From: Candidatus Poribacteria bacterium
GTDB lineage: Bacteria > Poribacteria > WGA-4E > WGA-3G
DNA length: 64,000 nucleotides
Direction of reading: 5' to 3'
Assembly (NCBI GenBank): GCA_958295815.1
Contig: OY282374.1
Coordinates: forward strand, 4,740,682 to 4,804,681
Part shown: one piece after another, positions 36,663-45,489 of the stretch
How the letters are laid out: the number at the start of each line of letters is the position of its first letter
Numbering within the stretch: the first letter of the stretch is position 1
The notes under the pieces: model-generated
Database searches by the model: none
Seen by the model: only the letters and a program-made list of their open reading frames with translations
What the model was told of the DNA's origin: nothing
Made by a program: the position numbers and the translations under genes

Positions 36663-37709
36663 ATGGCTTCAGCAGAAAAAACACCTTACGAAAAACCACT
36701 TCTTGAAATTTCTGGTCTAAAGACAGTCTTTCCAACAGACGATGGCATAGTAAATGCCGTGAACGATGTCAGTTTCTCTATTGCGCGCGGTCAAACCGTA
36801 GGCGTTGTAGGGGAGAGCGGCTGCGGAAAAAGTATTACTGGACTCTCGATGCTCCAACTCGTCCCATCACCTGGACGCATTGAGGCTGGTGAGATACTGT
36901 TTCATCGCAATGGCACCGATGCCCCCATAGATATCGCGCAAGTATCCCCGAAAAGTGAACTGATGCGTCAAATCCGCGGCAACGAAATCGCAATTATCTT
37001 CCAAGAGCCGATGACCTCCCTCAATCCAGTCTATACCGTCGGAAACCAGATCGCCGAAGCAATCGTGTTACACGAACAGGTAGATAAAAAAACGGCACAC
37101 GAACGCGCGATTGAGATGATTGCACGCGTCGGTATCCCCGCCCCCGCACAACGTGTCGATGAATACCCGCACCAACTCTCCGGTGGTATGCGCCAACGCA
37201 TCATGATTGCAATGGCACTCTGTTGTTCCCCATCACTGCTCATCGCAGATGAACCGACGACTGCACTTGATGTCACGATTCAAGCACAGGTCCTCGGGCT
37301 CATGCAGGAACTCCAAGCAGAGATGGGCATGGCAATCATGCTCATCACACATGACCTGGGAGTCATCGCCGATTTCGCTGACGAAGTTGTTGTCATGTAT
37401 TCAGGGCGCGTCGTTGAAAAAGGCACCGTTGACGACATTTTCTACAATCCGCTGCATCCCTATACGCAAGGGTTGTTGAAATCTATACCCGTCCTTGGAA
37501 GAACAGCAGAGAAAACATTACCGTCTATACCCGGAACAGTGCCACATCCATTGACACTACCGGTAGGATGTTCGTTCGGACCCCGATGTCCAGAACGGAT
37601 GCCGGAATGCGACCAGATGCCGGAACTTGCTGAAACCGACGGAAAAACTGAGAATGGCAGACACACCGTCCGATGCTGGCTTCACACAGATTTAGAGGGT
37701 AAGGGGTAA
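36663..37709 (+). CDS. Oligopeptide/dipeptide ABC transporter ATP-binding protein, DppD/OppD type
   Basis: 348 residues. Walker A GESGCGKS at 50-57, Q-loop IIFQEPMTSLNP, signature LSGGMRQRIMIAMAL, Walker B LLIADEPTTALD, H-loop ITHDLG. The C-terminal oligopeptide extension carries the four-cysteine-like PVGCSFGPRCPERMPECDQ found in OppD/DppD proteins. With the OppF-like partner it powers uptake of peptides or similar solutes through the two permeases encoded downstream. First gene of a tightly packed operon with a clear promoter. Confidence 0.95.
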   Translation: MASAEKTPYEKPLLEISGLKTVFPTDDGIVNAVNDVSFSIARGQTVGVVGESGCGKSITGLSMLQLVPSPGRIEAGEILFHRNGTDAPIDIAQVSPKSELMRQIRGNEIAIIFQEPMTSLNPVYTVGNQIAEAIVLHEQVDKKTAHERAIEMIARVGIPAPAQRVDEYPHQLSGGMRQRIMIAMALCCSPSLLIADEPTTALDVTIQAQVLGLMQELQAEMGMAIMLITHDLGVIADFADEVVVMYSGRVVEKGTVDDIFYNPLHPYTQGLLKSIPVLGRTAEKTLPSIPGTVPHPLTLPVGCSFGPRCPERMPECDQMPELAETDGKTENGRHTVRCWLHTDLEGKG

Positions 37710-37713
37710 AAAA

Positions 37714-38712
37714 ATGACAAAACTGCTTGAGGTGAACGACCTCCGAAAACACTTCCCAATCCAGAAAGGTATCTTTCAACGCACTGTCGGCTACGTCAAA
37801 GCGGTTGACGGTATCAATTTCGACGTGCAGCGTGGCGAAACGCTGGGTCTCGTCGGTGAAAGCGGATGTGGTAAAACGACCGCTGGCAGATGCTTGCTCC
37901 GATTAATTCCGCCAACAAGCGGGAGTTTCATTTTCGGCGAGGAAGAGGTAGACTTGGCGAAATTGACACCCCATGAGATGCGTCCTTTCCGTAGACGTAT
38001 CCAGATGATTTTCCAAGACCCGCACGCCTCATTGAATCCACGGATGACGGTAGGAGACATCGTTGGGGAACCAATGCGTGTCAATCGGACGGAACAAGGC
38101 AGTGCACTTCAGGACAGAGTCGTTGAACTCCTTGAATCTGTAGGACTGCAATCGCAGGATACGCGTCGTTACCCACATGCCTTCAGCGGTGGACAACGCC
38201 AACGCATCGGTATTGCCCGGGCATTAGCACTCCAACCCGAACTTATTGTCGCAGATGAGCCGGTCTCGGCACTCGATGTCTCGGTGCAAGCACAGATTCT
38301 GAATCTATTAGCAGAACTCCGAGAAAAGTTTCAACTCTCCTATATTTTTATTGCGCACGATTTAAGCGTTGTCGAACATATCAGCGATCGCGTTGCGGTC
38401 ATGTATCTCGGAAAAATTGCGGAGATTAGCGATGCGGAAACCCTTTATCAATCCCCGAAGCATCCGTACACTGAAGCACTAATATCCGCCGTCCCGCTCC
38501 CAGATCCAAAGGCGCAGCGAAAACGTGAACACATCCGCCTTGAAGGCGATGTCCCCGACCCGTCCAATCCACCTACTGGATGTTATTTCCACCCACGGTG
38601 CCGTTATGCGACGGATATATGCAAACAAGAAACGCCGGAACTCCGTCAGGTTGCACAAGGTGTTCAAGTGGCATGCCACCACAGTGATACGTTGGAGTTA
38701 CAGGGAGTTTAG
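37714..38712 (+). CDS. Oligopeptide/dipeptide ABC transporter ATP-binding protein, DppF/OppF type
   Basis: 332 residues, 4 nt after the first ATPase gene. Walker A GESGCGKTTAG, Q-loop MIFQDPHASLNPRMTV, signature FSGGQRQRIGIARAL, Walker B LIVADEPVSALDVS, H-loop IAHDLS. The C-terminus has the PTGCYFHPRCRYATDIC cysteine motif of the peptide-transport subfamily. Forms a heterodimer with the preceding ATPase. Confidence 0.95.
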   Translation: MTKLLEVNDLRKHFPIQKGIFQRTVGYVKAVDGINFDVQRGETLGLVGESGCGKTTAGRCLLRLIPPTSGSFIFGEEEVDLAKLTPHEMRPFRRRIQMIFQDPHASLNPRMTVGDIVGEPMRVNRTEQGSALQDRVVELLESVGLQSQDTRRYPHAFSGGQRQRIGIARALALQPELIVADEPVSALDVSVQAQILNLLAELREKFQLSYIFIAHDLSVVEHISDRVAVMYLGKIAEISDAETLYQSPKHPYTEALISAVPLPDPKAQRKREHIRLEGDVPDPSNPPTGCYFHPRCRYATDICKQETPELRQVAQGVQVACHHSDTLELQGV

Positions 38713-38714
38713 CG

Positions 38715-39659
38715 ATGTCAAAACGAAACGTGTCTGAAGATCAACTTGCAGCATGCAGAAAGCGACTGGAACAACTGTGGAAAAGCCGGATAGTTGACGG
38801 AGAGTTGCTCCAGCGCGCATGGCACACTGCCTACGAGGTAGCTACGCTGCTTTACGAGCAGTTCGGTGCAATCCAAGTCGCCGTCTTCGGTTCGCTGACA
38901 GAACCGATGTGGTTCACAAAAGGCTCAGATATTGATATCGCCGTGTCGGGACTCTCTGATGATGCTTATGATAAGGCGCGGATAAAAATTATGAACTTTG
39001 ATTCGGAGTTCAAAATAGACATAATTAACCTTGATATGTCGAAAGGACTTTTTCGAGAGCGGGTTAAACACCAAGCAATTCCTATCGAAAAGGGGACGCG
39101 CCCAGCGTTGTGGCAGACGCTTTACAAACATCTTCAGCGACAGGTTTTCCCCACCGAGGACGGAGACATTTACGAAATGAACCGCAAAAGATTGACACAA
39201 CGCATCAACGATGAACTGGAAAAAATAAATCAAACACTTGAAAGAATCCGAAGAGGATTGGAAAAAATCGAAGTGGTCCCCATTGATGTCAGAGAATTCA
39301 TCGAGAATACAATCGCTACAGATCTCGCCGATGTCTATAGAGGTATAGAGAACATTTTTCTCCGGATTGCCCGTGAGGTGGATATGCACATGCCGACTGG
39401 AAGCGGATGGCATAAAAACCTACTCGCACAAATGGCGGAACAGCGAGCAGAACGTTCTCCTGTGGTTTCAGAAAATACATATCTTCGGTTAAAAAAACTT
39501 TTGGAGTTCCGTCATAAAGTCAATAACATCTATGGCGAAGCACTGATTTATGAAAAAACAGAACCACATGCGAAGTCCATTGATGCGTTATTTGCAAACG
39601 TCTCCCAAGACCTGCGTATATTTACCGGTTCTCTTGTAAAGCGTGAGGAGGACGCCTAA
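38715..39659 (+). CDS. Nucleotidyltransferase (MNT) domain fused to a HEPN/HepT-like domain
   Basis: 314 residues, starting 2 nt after the second ATPase gene and ending 1 nt before the binding-protein gene. Residues ~35-125 are a minimal nucleotidyltransferase: VAVFGSLTEPMWFTKGSDIDIAV has Gly59-Ser60 and Asp72/Asp74 (GSx11DxD), and KIDIINLD supplies a third acidic residue. Residues ~160-314 are helical; FRHKVNNIYG resembles the FRHxxRHxY motif of HepT-like HEPN proteins, but the RNase His position is Asn271. Separate MntA and HepT proteins form toxin-antitoxin pairs in which MntA AMPylates HepT; here they appear fused and the HEPN site probably inactive. Role inside a transporter operon unknown. 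Confidence 0.75.
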   Translation: MSKRNVSEDQLAACRKRLEQLWKSRIVDGELLQRAWHTAYEVATLLYEQFGAIQVAVFGSLTEPMWFTKGSDIDIAVSGLSDDAYDKARIKIMNFDSEFKIDIINLDMSKGLFRERVKHQAIPIEKGTRPALWQTLYKHLQRQVFPTEDGDIYEMNRKRLTQRINDELEKINQTLERIRRGLEKIEVVPIDVREFIENTIATDLADVYRGIENIFLRIAREVDMHMPTGSGWHKNLLAQMAEQRAERSPVVSENTYLRLKKLLEFRHKVNNIYGEALIYEKTEPHAKSIDALFANVSQDLRIFTGSLVKREEDA

Positions 39660-39660
39660 G

Positions 39661-41649
39661 ATGTACAAGGCAATAAAAACCTCTCAGACTTCTCTGAATT
39701 TCATTAGACTCCTATTCATCTTGCCGATTCTCATCGTTGGGTGTTCAGGAAGCCAGTTGGAAGATACTTCCGATTTTCCGCGTGGGACCGAGGCGAAAGA
39801 GGCACCGATGTGGGCAAAACAGGTCGCTGAAGGCAAACTCCCGCCACTCTCAGAACGGCTTCCAGAAAATCCACTTGTTGCGAAAACGAATTTCGATGGG
39901 TACGAGCGTCCTGGTCCCTATGGCGGAACATGGCACCGATTCCACACTCACCCAGATTTAGGGACATGGAAGATGACAGCAGGTTATGCGCCACTCATCC
40001 GATGGAAATTCGATGCCTCTGGCTTGGAACCCGGTCTTGCCGAATCGTGGGAATTCAATGAGGACGGTAGTGTGTTTACATTACATCTCCGCAAGGGGGT
40101 TAAATGGTCAGATGGGCATCCGTATACTTCAGCCTCGTTCGCTTTCTATTATGATCTCTGCCTCGATGAACGACATAAGTACGGGGCACCGGTTTGGTGC
40201 AAGGTGAACGGCATCCCGATGGAAGTCGAAACCCCTGATGACCACACGATTGTAATGAAATTCGCAGGTCCCAACTGGCTTGTGCCGCTTTGGTTGGCAA
40301 CTGGATTCTGGTGGTGCAATCAATACAACATCCCACAGCACCATATGAAGCAGTTCCATCCAGACCACAACCCCAAATATCCCGATTTCATCCGATTCGA
40401 GAAGGAAAACATCCCACACCAAAACCCAGAGCGTCCAACGTTGTGGCCCTGGCGGGTGACAAAGTATGAAAAGGGCGGTTTCCGTGTTGAATTGGAACGT
40501 AACCCGTATTACTCTGTCGTTGACACACTCGGTAGACAACTTCCGTACATCGATAGAGTCAAAACCAGTCTGGTTCCTGAACCGCAAGTGCGTGTCCTAA
40601 AAATCCTTGCTGGAGAGATTGACTGTCAATACCGCGGGATGGAACTCCGCGACCTCGCGCTCTATCTAAAGGGACAGGAGAAGGGCGGCTATAAGGTACG
40701 CCGCTGGAAAAGCACGGCTGGCGCGCAACCCGCTATTCTGATTAACTGGACAGCACCCGATCCTGAGTTAAGAAAACTCATTCGTGATCAACGGTTCCGA
40801 AAGGCACTCGCTTTTGGTATTGATCGCGTGAAGTGCAACGAGATCGCATGGCGTGGTTTGTTGGAACCCCAAGCAGCAACCGTGAGTCAAGAGGGATGGC
40901 ACTTCGCCGACGAAGACGGGCAAACCCTCTTCGAGGAATGGAAACGCGCAGACGCCGACTTTGATATTGCTGCCGGAAACCGTCTTTTGGATGAGATGGG
41001 ACTCACAGAACGCGATAAAGACGGTTATAGACTGCGTCCGGACGGCGAACGGATTGAGATACTCATGGACGTACCGAGTTCTAACCTTAACAGTCAGGAA
41101 AACGACATCGGGTTGATTATTCAGGAAGGATGGGAAGAACTCGGCTTAAAAACGCTGCTCTATACACCTCCGGGCGCCGAATTAAGTCTGCGGCGCACAC
41201 TCGGCAAATTCACAATCAGTATGCACGGCGAAGCGGAGATGGATCTCTTCACTTATCCCGATTGGGTGTTTCCAACACTCCCCAAGTACTGGCACCCTAA
41301 GGTTGGGAAGTGGTATGAAACGGGTGGCGAAAAGGGCGAACCTCCCACTGGACCGCTAAAGAAACTCCTCGACCTATACGACGCAATCAAGCGGGAACCC
41401 GACGAAAAACAACGGCACCAATATGTTCGAGATGCGGTCAGGATCCACATTGACGAGGGACCCTTCCATCTCGGTTCCGCAGCACGTTCGCCATCGCTCT
41501 TAGTTGTAGCAGATCATTTTCATAACGTCCCAAACGACGGCATTTTGGGTCCATGGGCAATTGTTACCCCAGCAACCAGTTATCCCGAACAGTGTTGGAT
41601 ATCCATGAGTGAACAGGAAAACGAAGCGAAGAGGGAGGCAAACCGATAA
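39661..41649 (+). CDS. Peptide ABC transporter substrate-binding lipoprotein (SBP_bac_5 family)
   Basis: 662 residues from ATG 39661, with GAGGAGG about 9 nt upstream; a GTG at 39643 opens the same frame but is the end of the preceding gene. A lipoprotein signal ends at IVGC (Cys28), so it should be anchored outside the cytoplasmic membrane. The family core is visible: YAPLIRWKFDASGLEPGLAES, FTLHLRKGVKWSDGHPYT, FRKALAFGIDR. It is clearly longer than the usual ~530 residues; the N-terminal 90 and C-terminal 60 residues look like additions. It delivers peptide or a similar ligand to the permeases encoded next. Confidence 0.93.
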   Translation: MYKAIKTSQTSLNFIRLLFILPILIVGCSGSQLEDTSDFPRGTEAKEAPMWAKQVAEGKLPPLSERLPENPLVAKTNFDGYERPGPYGGTWHRFHTHPDLGTWKMTAGYAPLIRWKFDASGLEPGLAESWEFNEDGSVFTLHLRKGVKWSDGHPYTSASFAFYYDLCLDERHKYGAPVWCKVNGIPMEVETPDDHTIVMKFAGPNWLVPLWLATGFWWCNQYNIPQHHMKQFHPDHNPKYPDFIRFEKENIPHQNPERPTLWPWRVTKYEKGGFRVELERNPYYSVVDTLGRQLPYIDRVKTSLVPEPQVRVLKILAGEIDCQYRGMELRDLALYLKGQEKGGYKVRRWKSTAGAQPAILINWTAPDPELRKLIRDQRFRKALAFGIDRVKCNEIAWRGLLEPQAATVSQEGWHFADEDGQTLFEEWKRADADFDIAAGNRLLDEMGLTERDKDGYRLRPDGERIEILMDVPSSNLNSQENDIGLIIQEGWEELGLKTLLYTPPGAELSLRRTLGKFTISMHGEAEMDLFTYPDWVFPTLPKYWHPKVGKWYETGGEKGEPPTGPLKKLLDLYDAIKREPDEKQRHQYVRDAVRIHIDEGPFHLGSAARSPSLLVVADHFHNVPNDGILGPWAIVTPATSYPEQCWISMSEQENEAKREANR

Positions 41650-42632
41650 TTACGTATATTATTCGCCGATGTTTGATCGCAATCCCGACATTATTGGCGA
41701 TTTCCATTATCTCTTTTATCATCATCCAACTCCCGCAAGGCGATTACCTCGACCGTGAAATTCAACGGTTAGAAGAAGAGTTCGGCGATAGTAGTTCGCT
41801 GGCACAGGTTGAGGAACTACGGGAACGCTACGGTTTGAATGACCCGATGTGGCAACGGTACCTCATCTGGATAACCGGCTTTGTGCGCGGCGACTTCGGC
41901 GAGTCGTTTGAGTATAAACGAGAAGTCCATGAACTGATATGGGACAGAATCGCCTTCACGCTGATTATTTCCGTCGGATCGCTCATCTTCACATACGTTC
42001 TTGCTATCCCGCTCGGTGTCTATTCCGCAACGCATCAATACCAATGGTCAGACAATTTTCTGACTTTCCTCAGCTTTGTTGGGATGTCAATACCAGCATT
42101 TCTCTTAGCACTATCGCTGATGGTATTTGCGTTTGACATCTTCGGCATCCCCCTATTCGGACTATTTTCGGCTTACTATGAAGGCGCACCGTGGACCTGG
42201 GGCAAGTTGGGTGACCTTCTTACGCACCTCTGGATCCCTGTCATCGTCGTTGGGATTAACGGGACTGCGAGTTTAATGCGTATTATGCGTGGGAACCTAC
42301 TCGATGTTTTAGGACAACCTTTCGTCCAGACCGCACGGGCAAAGGGGCTTAAAGAAGTCGTCGTGGTGAGTAAACATGCGGTGCGGATTGCGATCAATCC
42401 ACTTATCAGCATCTTAGGTATGAGCCTACCGGGTATTCTCTCTGGTTCAGCGATTGTCTCTATTGTTCTCGGTCTGCCGACAGTCGGTCCGATCCTCTTA
42501 CGGAGTCTACTGAACGAGGACATCTACCTCGCAGGAACACTGATTATGATGCTGAGCCTTCTTTTGGTTATTGGTAACTTGCTCGCAGATATAGCCCTCG
42601 CTTGGGTAGATCCGAGGATACGTTATGAATGA
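41649..42632 (+). CDS. Peptide ABC transporter permease, DppB type, with probable non-standard start codon
   Basis: About 327 residues. Conserved N-terminal TYIIRRCLIAIPTLLAISII (first membrane helix) extends upstream of the first ordinary start codon, a TTG at 41673. In that extension only ATA (41646) or ATT (41649) could start; a strong GGGAGG lies 7-10 nt before them, and none precedes the TTG. I therefore place the start at ATT, overlapping the TAA of the binding-protein gene. Six membrane segments are expected, and the EAA loop reads QTARAKGLKEVVVVSKHAVRI. Overlaps the next gene by 8 nt. Alternative: translation begins at TTG 41673, which would cut the first helix short. Confidence 0.9.
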   Translation: MTYIIRRCLIAIPTLLAISIISFIIIQLPQGDYLDREIQRLEEEFGDSSSLAQVEELRERYGLNDPMWQRYLIWITGFVRGDFGESFEYKREVHELIWDRIAFTLIISVGSLIFTYVLAIPLGVYSATHQYQWSDNFLTFLSFVGMSIPAFLLALSLMVFAFDIFGIPLFGLFSAYYEGAPWTWGKLGDLLTHLWIPVIVVGINGTASLMRIMRGNLLDVLGQPFVQTARAKGLKEVVVVSKHAVRIAINPLISILGMSLPGILSGSAIVSIVLGLPTVGPILLRSLLNEDIYLAGTLIMMLSLLLVIGNLLADIALAWVDPRIRYE

Positions 42633-43728
42633 GATACAAAGCACCCCCAACCAGGCAATCGAAGATGCCCCAGAAATAGAGATTACAGGCGAAATAGGAC
42701 AACTGAGTTACCGCCAACTGATATGGCGACGGTTTCGCAAAAACCGGATGGGTATTATCGCTGGTGCGATCTTAATCATCTTCTATATTCTCGCCATCGG
42801 TGCGGACTTCTTCGCGCCGTATCACCAAAGTGAAATCAACATGCGGCTGCGCCACGTCCCACCTCAACGTCTCCATTTCTCGCCCCAAGACGGTTTCTAC
42901 GTCCACGGGCTAAAATCGGTTCGTAATCCGGAAAGTCTTGAATTAGAATTCACCAAAGATTTGACGCAACGCATCCCCGCCACATTCTTTTTCAAGGACG
43001 CAGAAGGCAGGCGACATCTGTTTAGTTCTGCCGGTCCTCTGTTCCTCTTAGGCACCGACCGGATGGGGCGCGATCTGCTTTCACGAATCATGTACGGGGC
43101 TCGTGTCTCAATGACCCTCGGTTTAGTTGGGGTCTTTATGAGCATCATCCTCGGTTCTATTCTGGGTACCATCTCCGGCTATTATGGCGGTTGGATAGAC
43201 AATCTGATCCAACGGATTATCGAAATTCTTTCGGCGTTCCCGGATATCCCACTGTGGATGGCACTCGGTGCTGCGTTACCGCCGGGTTGGTCGAGCATTC
43301 AAATCTACTTCGGGATTACGATTATTTTGTCGATTATTCGATGGGGAGGATTGGCACGACAGGTACGTGGAAAGGTCTTGGCATATCGGGAGAGCGATTT
43401 CGTGATGGCGGCGCGTGCTGCCGGTGCAGGACAGTGGCACATTATCACGAAGCACCTGTTACCCGGATGCTACAGCCATATCATTGTCATTGCCACGCTC
43501 GCTATTCCGGGTATGATTTTAGGGGAAACCGCGCTTAGTTTCTTAGGTTTGGGCATCCGCCCGCCGATGACGAGTTGGGGTGTTCTATTGGAGGAAGCAC
43601 AGCGTGTGACGGTCCTGCTCCATTATCCGTGGCTCATCTTCCCGGCAGTGCCGGTCCTCGTCGTTGTAATTGCCTTTAACTTCTTAGGAGATGCTCTCCG
43701 CGACGCAGCGGATCCGTATTCAGATTAG
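42625..43728 (+). CDS. Peptide ABC transporter permease, DppC type
   Basis: 367 residues. N-terminal cytoplasmic stretch, first helix at about 47-70 (MGIIAGAILIIFYILAIGAD), then a roughly 90-residue extracytoplasmic segment ending with LLGTDRMGRDLLSRIMYGAR, which is typical of the DppC/OppC family, followed by five more helices. The EAA loop reads MAARAAGAGQWHIITKHLLPG. Pairs with the DppB-type permease; their genes overlap. Last gene of the operon that is clearly needed for transport. Confidence 0.95.
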   Translation: MNEIQSTPNQAIEDAPEIEITGEIGQLSYRQLIWRRFRKNRMGIIAGAILIIFYILAIGADFFAPYHQSEINMRLRHVPPQRLHFSPQDGFYVHGLKSVRNPESLELEFTKDLTQRIPATFFFKDAEGRRHLFSSAGPLFLLGTDRMGRDLLSRIMYGARVSMTLGLVGVFMSIILGSILGTISGYYGGWIDNLIQRIIEILSAFPDIPLWMALGAALPPGWSSIQIYFGITIILSIIRWGGLARQVRGKVLAYRESDFVMAARAAGAGQWHIITKHLLPGCYSHIIVIATLAIPGMILGETALSFLGLGIRPPMTSWGVLLEEAQRVTVLLHYPWLIFPAVPVLVVVIAFNFLGDALRDAADPYSD

Positions 43729-43864
43729 AGTATCGTCTGAACCAAGATTTATAGTATTAGAGGATGGACAGGATTATAGACCTGTCCGGATTGACAACTT
43801 ACCTCTACTACAGAATTACCCAACTAATTTTTTAAACTTCATTCATTACATTCGGAGAAACAGT

Positions 43865-44692
43865 ATGCCGACAGATACAGACCTCGGATTCTTCGCAACA
43901 GATGTCTCCTTCACGGATAAATCCGCAATCGTAACCGGCTCCAGCCGTGGTATTGGACGCGCAATTGCAATTGAATTGGCACGCCAAGGTGCCGATGTGC
44001 TCATCAACTACAACCAAAACCGTGATGCCGCCGAATCCGTACAAGAGGCGGTGGAGGCACTCGGCAGAAAAGCGGTTATTATCCAAGCCGACATTAGCGA
44101 CCTCGATGCGCACGAAAAACTACTCGACACCGCCCACGACGCTTTCGGGAAGGTAGATATTCTTATTAACAACGCAGGTATCACACGCATCGCCGACATT
44201 CTTGAGGAAACACCAGAACAGTTCGACCTGATTGTTAATACTAATCTCAAAGCAACCCATTTTCTCACACAACGTGTCGCAAACTACATGGTGTCAAACG
44301 AGATACGCGGTTGCATCATCTATACGCTCTCTATTTCCGACATAATGGCATCGGACAACCGAACCGCCTATTGTATCTCAAAAGCCGGATTAGAGATGAG
44401 CATGCGCGCCTATGCTGGACGATTGGCATCACACGGCATTAAAGTGAATGGCATCGCCGCGGGCGTAATTAATACCGATTTATCGCGTGTCCGCATTCCA
44501 GATTATGAAGAGGCAGCGGAGAAAGGTTACATCTTTATGGTTCGTCCCGGCGCGCCTGAAGATGTCGCACACGCCACTATTTCCGCTATGAAACTCTACG
44601 ATACGGGTGTTGTTCTCCCCGCTGCTGGTGGCGTGATGACCCCCCTGTTGAATCTCAGGTCTATGGCAGAATTAAACATGAACAAATCTTAG
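43865..44692 (+). CDS. Short-chain dehydrogenase/reductase (SDR)
   Basis: 275 residues from ATG 43865 (GGAGAAAC upstream); earlier in-frame codons overlap the transporter gene and give no family sequence. Cofactor motif TGSSRGIG (24-31), NNAG (102-105), and the catalytic Tyr169-x3-Lys173 with a Ser about 12 residues earlier: a classical SDR. NADP is favoured by the Ser-Arg in the glycine motif. It uses NAD(P) to reduce or oxidise alcohols, sugars or similar. 136 bp separate it from the permease gene, so it may or may not share the operon. Confidence 0.92.
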   Translation: MPTDTDLGFFATDVSFTDKSAIVTGSSRGIGRAIAIELARQGADVLINYNQNRDAAESVQEAVEALGRKAVIIQADISDLDAHEKLLDTAHDAFGKVDILINNAGITRIADILEETPEQFDLIVNTNLKATHFLTQRVANYMVSNEIRGCIIYTLSISDIMASDNRTAYCISKAGLEMSMRAYAGRLASHGIKVNGIAAGVINTDLSRVRIPDYEEAAEKGYIFMVRPGAPEDVAHATISAMKLYDTGVVLPAAGGVMTPLLNLRSMAELNMNKS

Positions 44693-45033
44693 AACAGCAA
44701 TCCGTTGTCAGTAAGACCAACTCGTTGCCTTATCAGTCCCGCCTTTTTGCTTAGAACGGCTAAAGTTTTATAAGACCCCTTCCGCATGCAGGCACACTGC
44801 CTAAAGTCATGTGTACCCACAGTCATACACGCAAAATTAAAATTTAAATGCGGTCTTAACTTGCCTTTAAACACCTTTTATGGTATAATAATTACAGCAT
44901 CTGGACAGGTTCCCACCGTGTGTACACCAAACGCCGTGTCTGTCTTGCTCGCAGTAAAGCGAAAGATTTAGGATTTGAGACCATTTAATGGAATATATTC
45001 TGTCAATTTAAGGTATTGTGATAAGGAGGCAAT
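44693..45033 (+). other. 341-bp gap containing a promoter
   Basis: No coding region apparent. The strong promoter at 44861-44889 gives a leader of about 138 nt before the HTH gene at 45034. No hairpin or riboswitch pattern recognised in that leader. Confidence 0.55.
44861..44889 (+). promoter_or_regulatory. Sigma-70-like promoter of the HTH gene
   Basis: TTGCCT, 17-nt spacer, perfect TATAAT. Predicted transcription start near 44896. Confidence 0.65.
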
Positions 45034-45408
45034 ATGTTGGAATCAACGGATCTTACGGATGATGAATGGCTAACTGTAGCTGAAGCAGCAACATACGGTA
45101 ATATGCGCAAAACGACCATCTATGCTGCCCTGGAGAAAGGACTTCCGTATAAAGTAAACGATAGTGGACATAAAATCATTAACAGGGACATTCTTGAACA
45201 CCATTTCTGTCCATTCAAACAGGCTGTAAACTATAATCGAGCAAAAGCAGACGCCAATGAACAGATTCAATCGGTTATTATTTTGCAACAGCAAGAGACT
45301 ATAAACTTACTGAAAAATCAGATTGAATATCTTCAAAGCGAACTGGATAGATTCCACGAAAGAGAATCTAAACTTTTAGGGTTAATCACGGATAAACATG
45401 AGGAATAA
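45034..45408 (+). CDS. Small helix-turn-helix protein with C-terminal coiled coil
   Basis: 124 residues. LTVAEAATYGNMRKTTIYAALEKG followed by LPYKVNDSGHKIINRDILEHHF looks like the winged HTH of MerR/excisionase-type proteins. Residues ~75-120 form a coiled coil (QQQETINLLKNQIEYLQSELDRF) that could make it a dimer. AAGGAGG stands 5 nt before the ATG. Excisionase-like proteins are often linked to mobile elements, but no integrase or att site is present, so a small DNA-binding regulator is the most that can be said. Confidence 0.7.
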   Translation: MLESTDLTDDEWLTVAEAATYGNMRKTTIYAALEKGLPYKVNDSGHKIINRDILEHHFCPFKQAVNYNRAKADANEQIQSVIILQQQETINLLKNQIEYLQSELDRFHERESKLLGLITDKHEE

Positions 45409-45489
45409 CAACTAAATTTATTCCAAAATAGTTAGGACTTACGTACTCCCTTTTAAAGTCCCCTTATCAGGCGGACTTGTGTTTACACA

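Noticed and set aside
44786..44971. Small open frame of 61 codons
   Set aside because: It overlaps a strong promoter, has no ribosome site and no family features.
45034..45408. Excisionase of an integrated element
   Set aside because: The HTH is excisionase-like, but there is no integrase, att repeat or other mobile gene close by.
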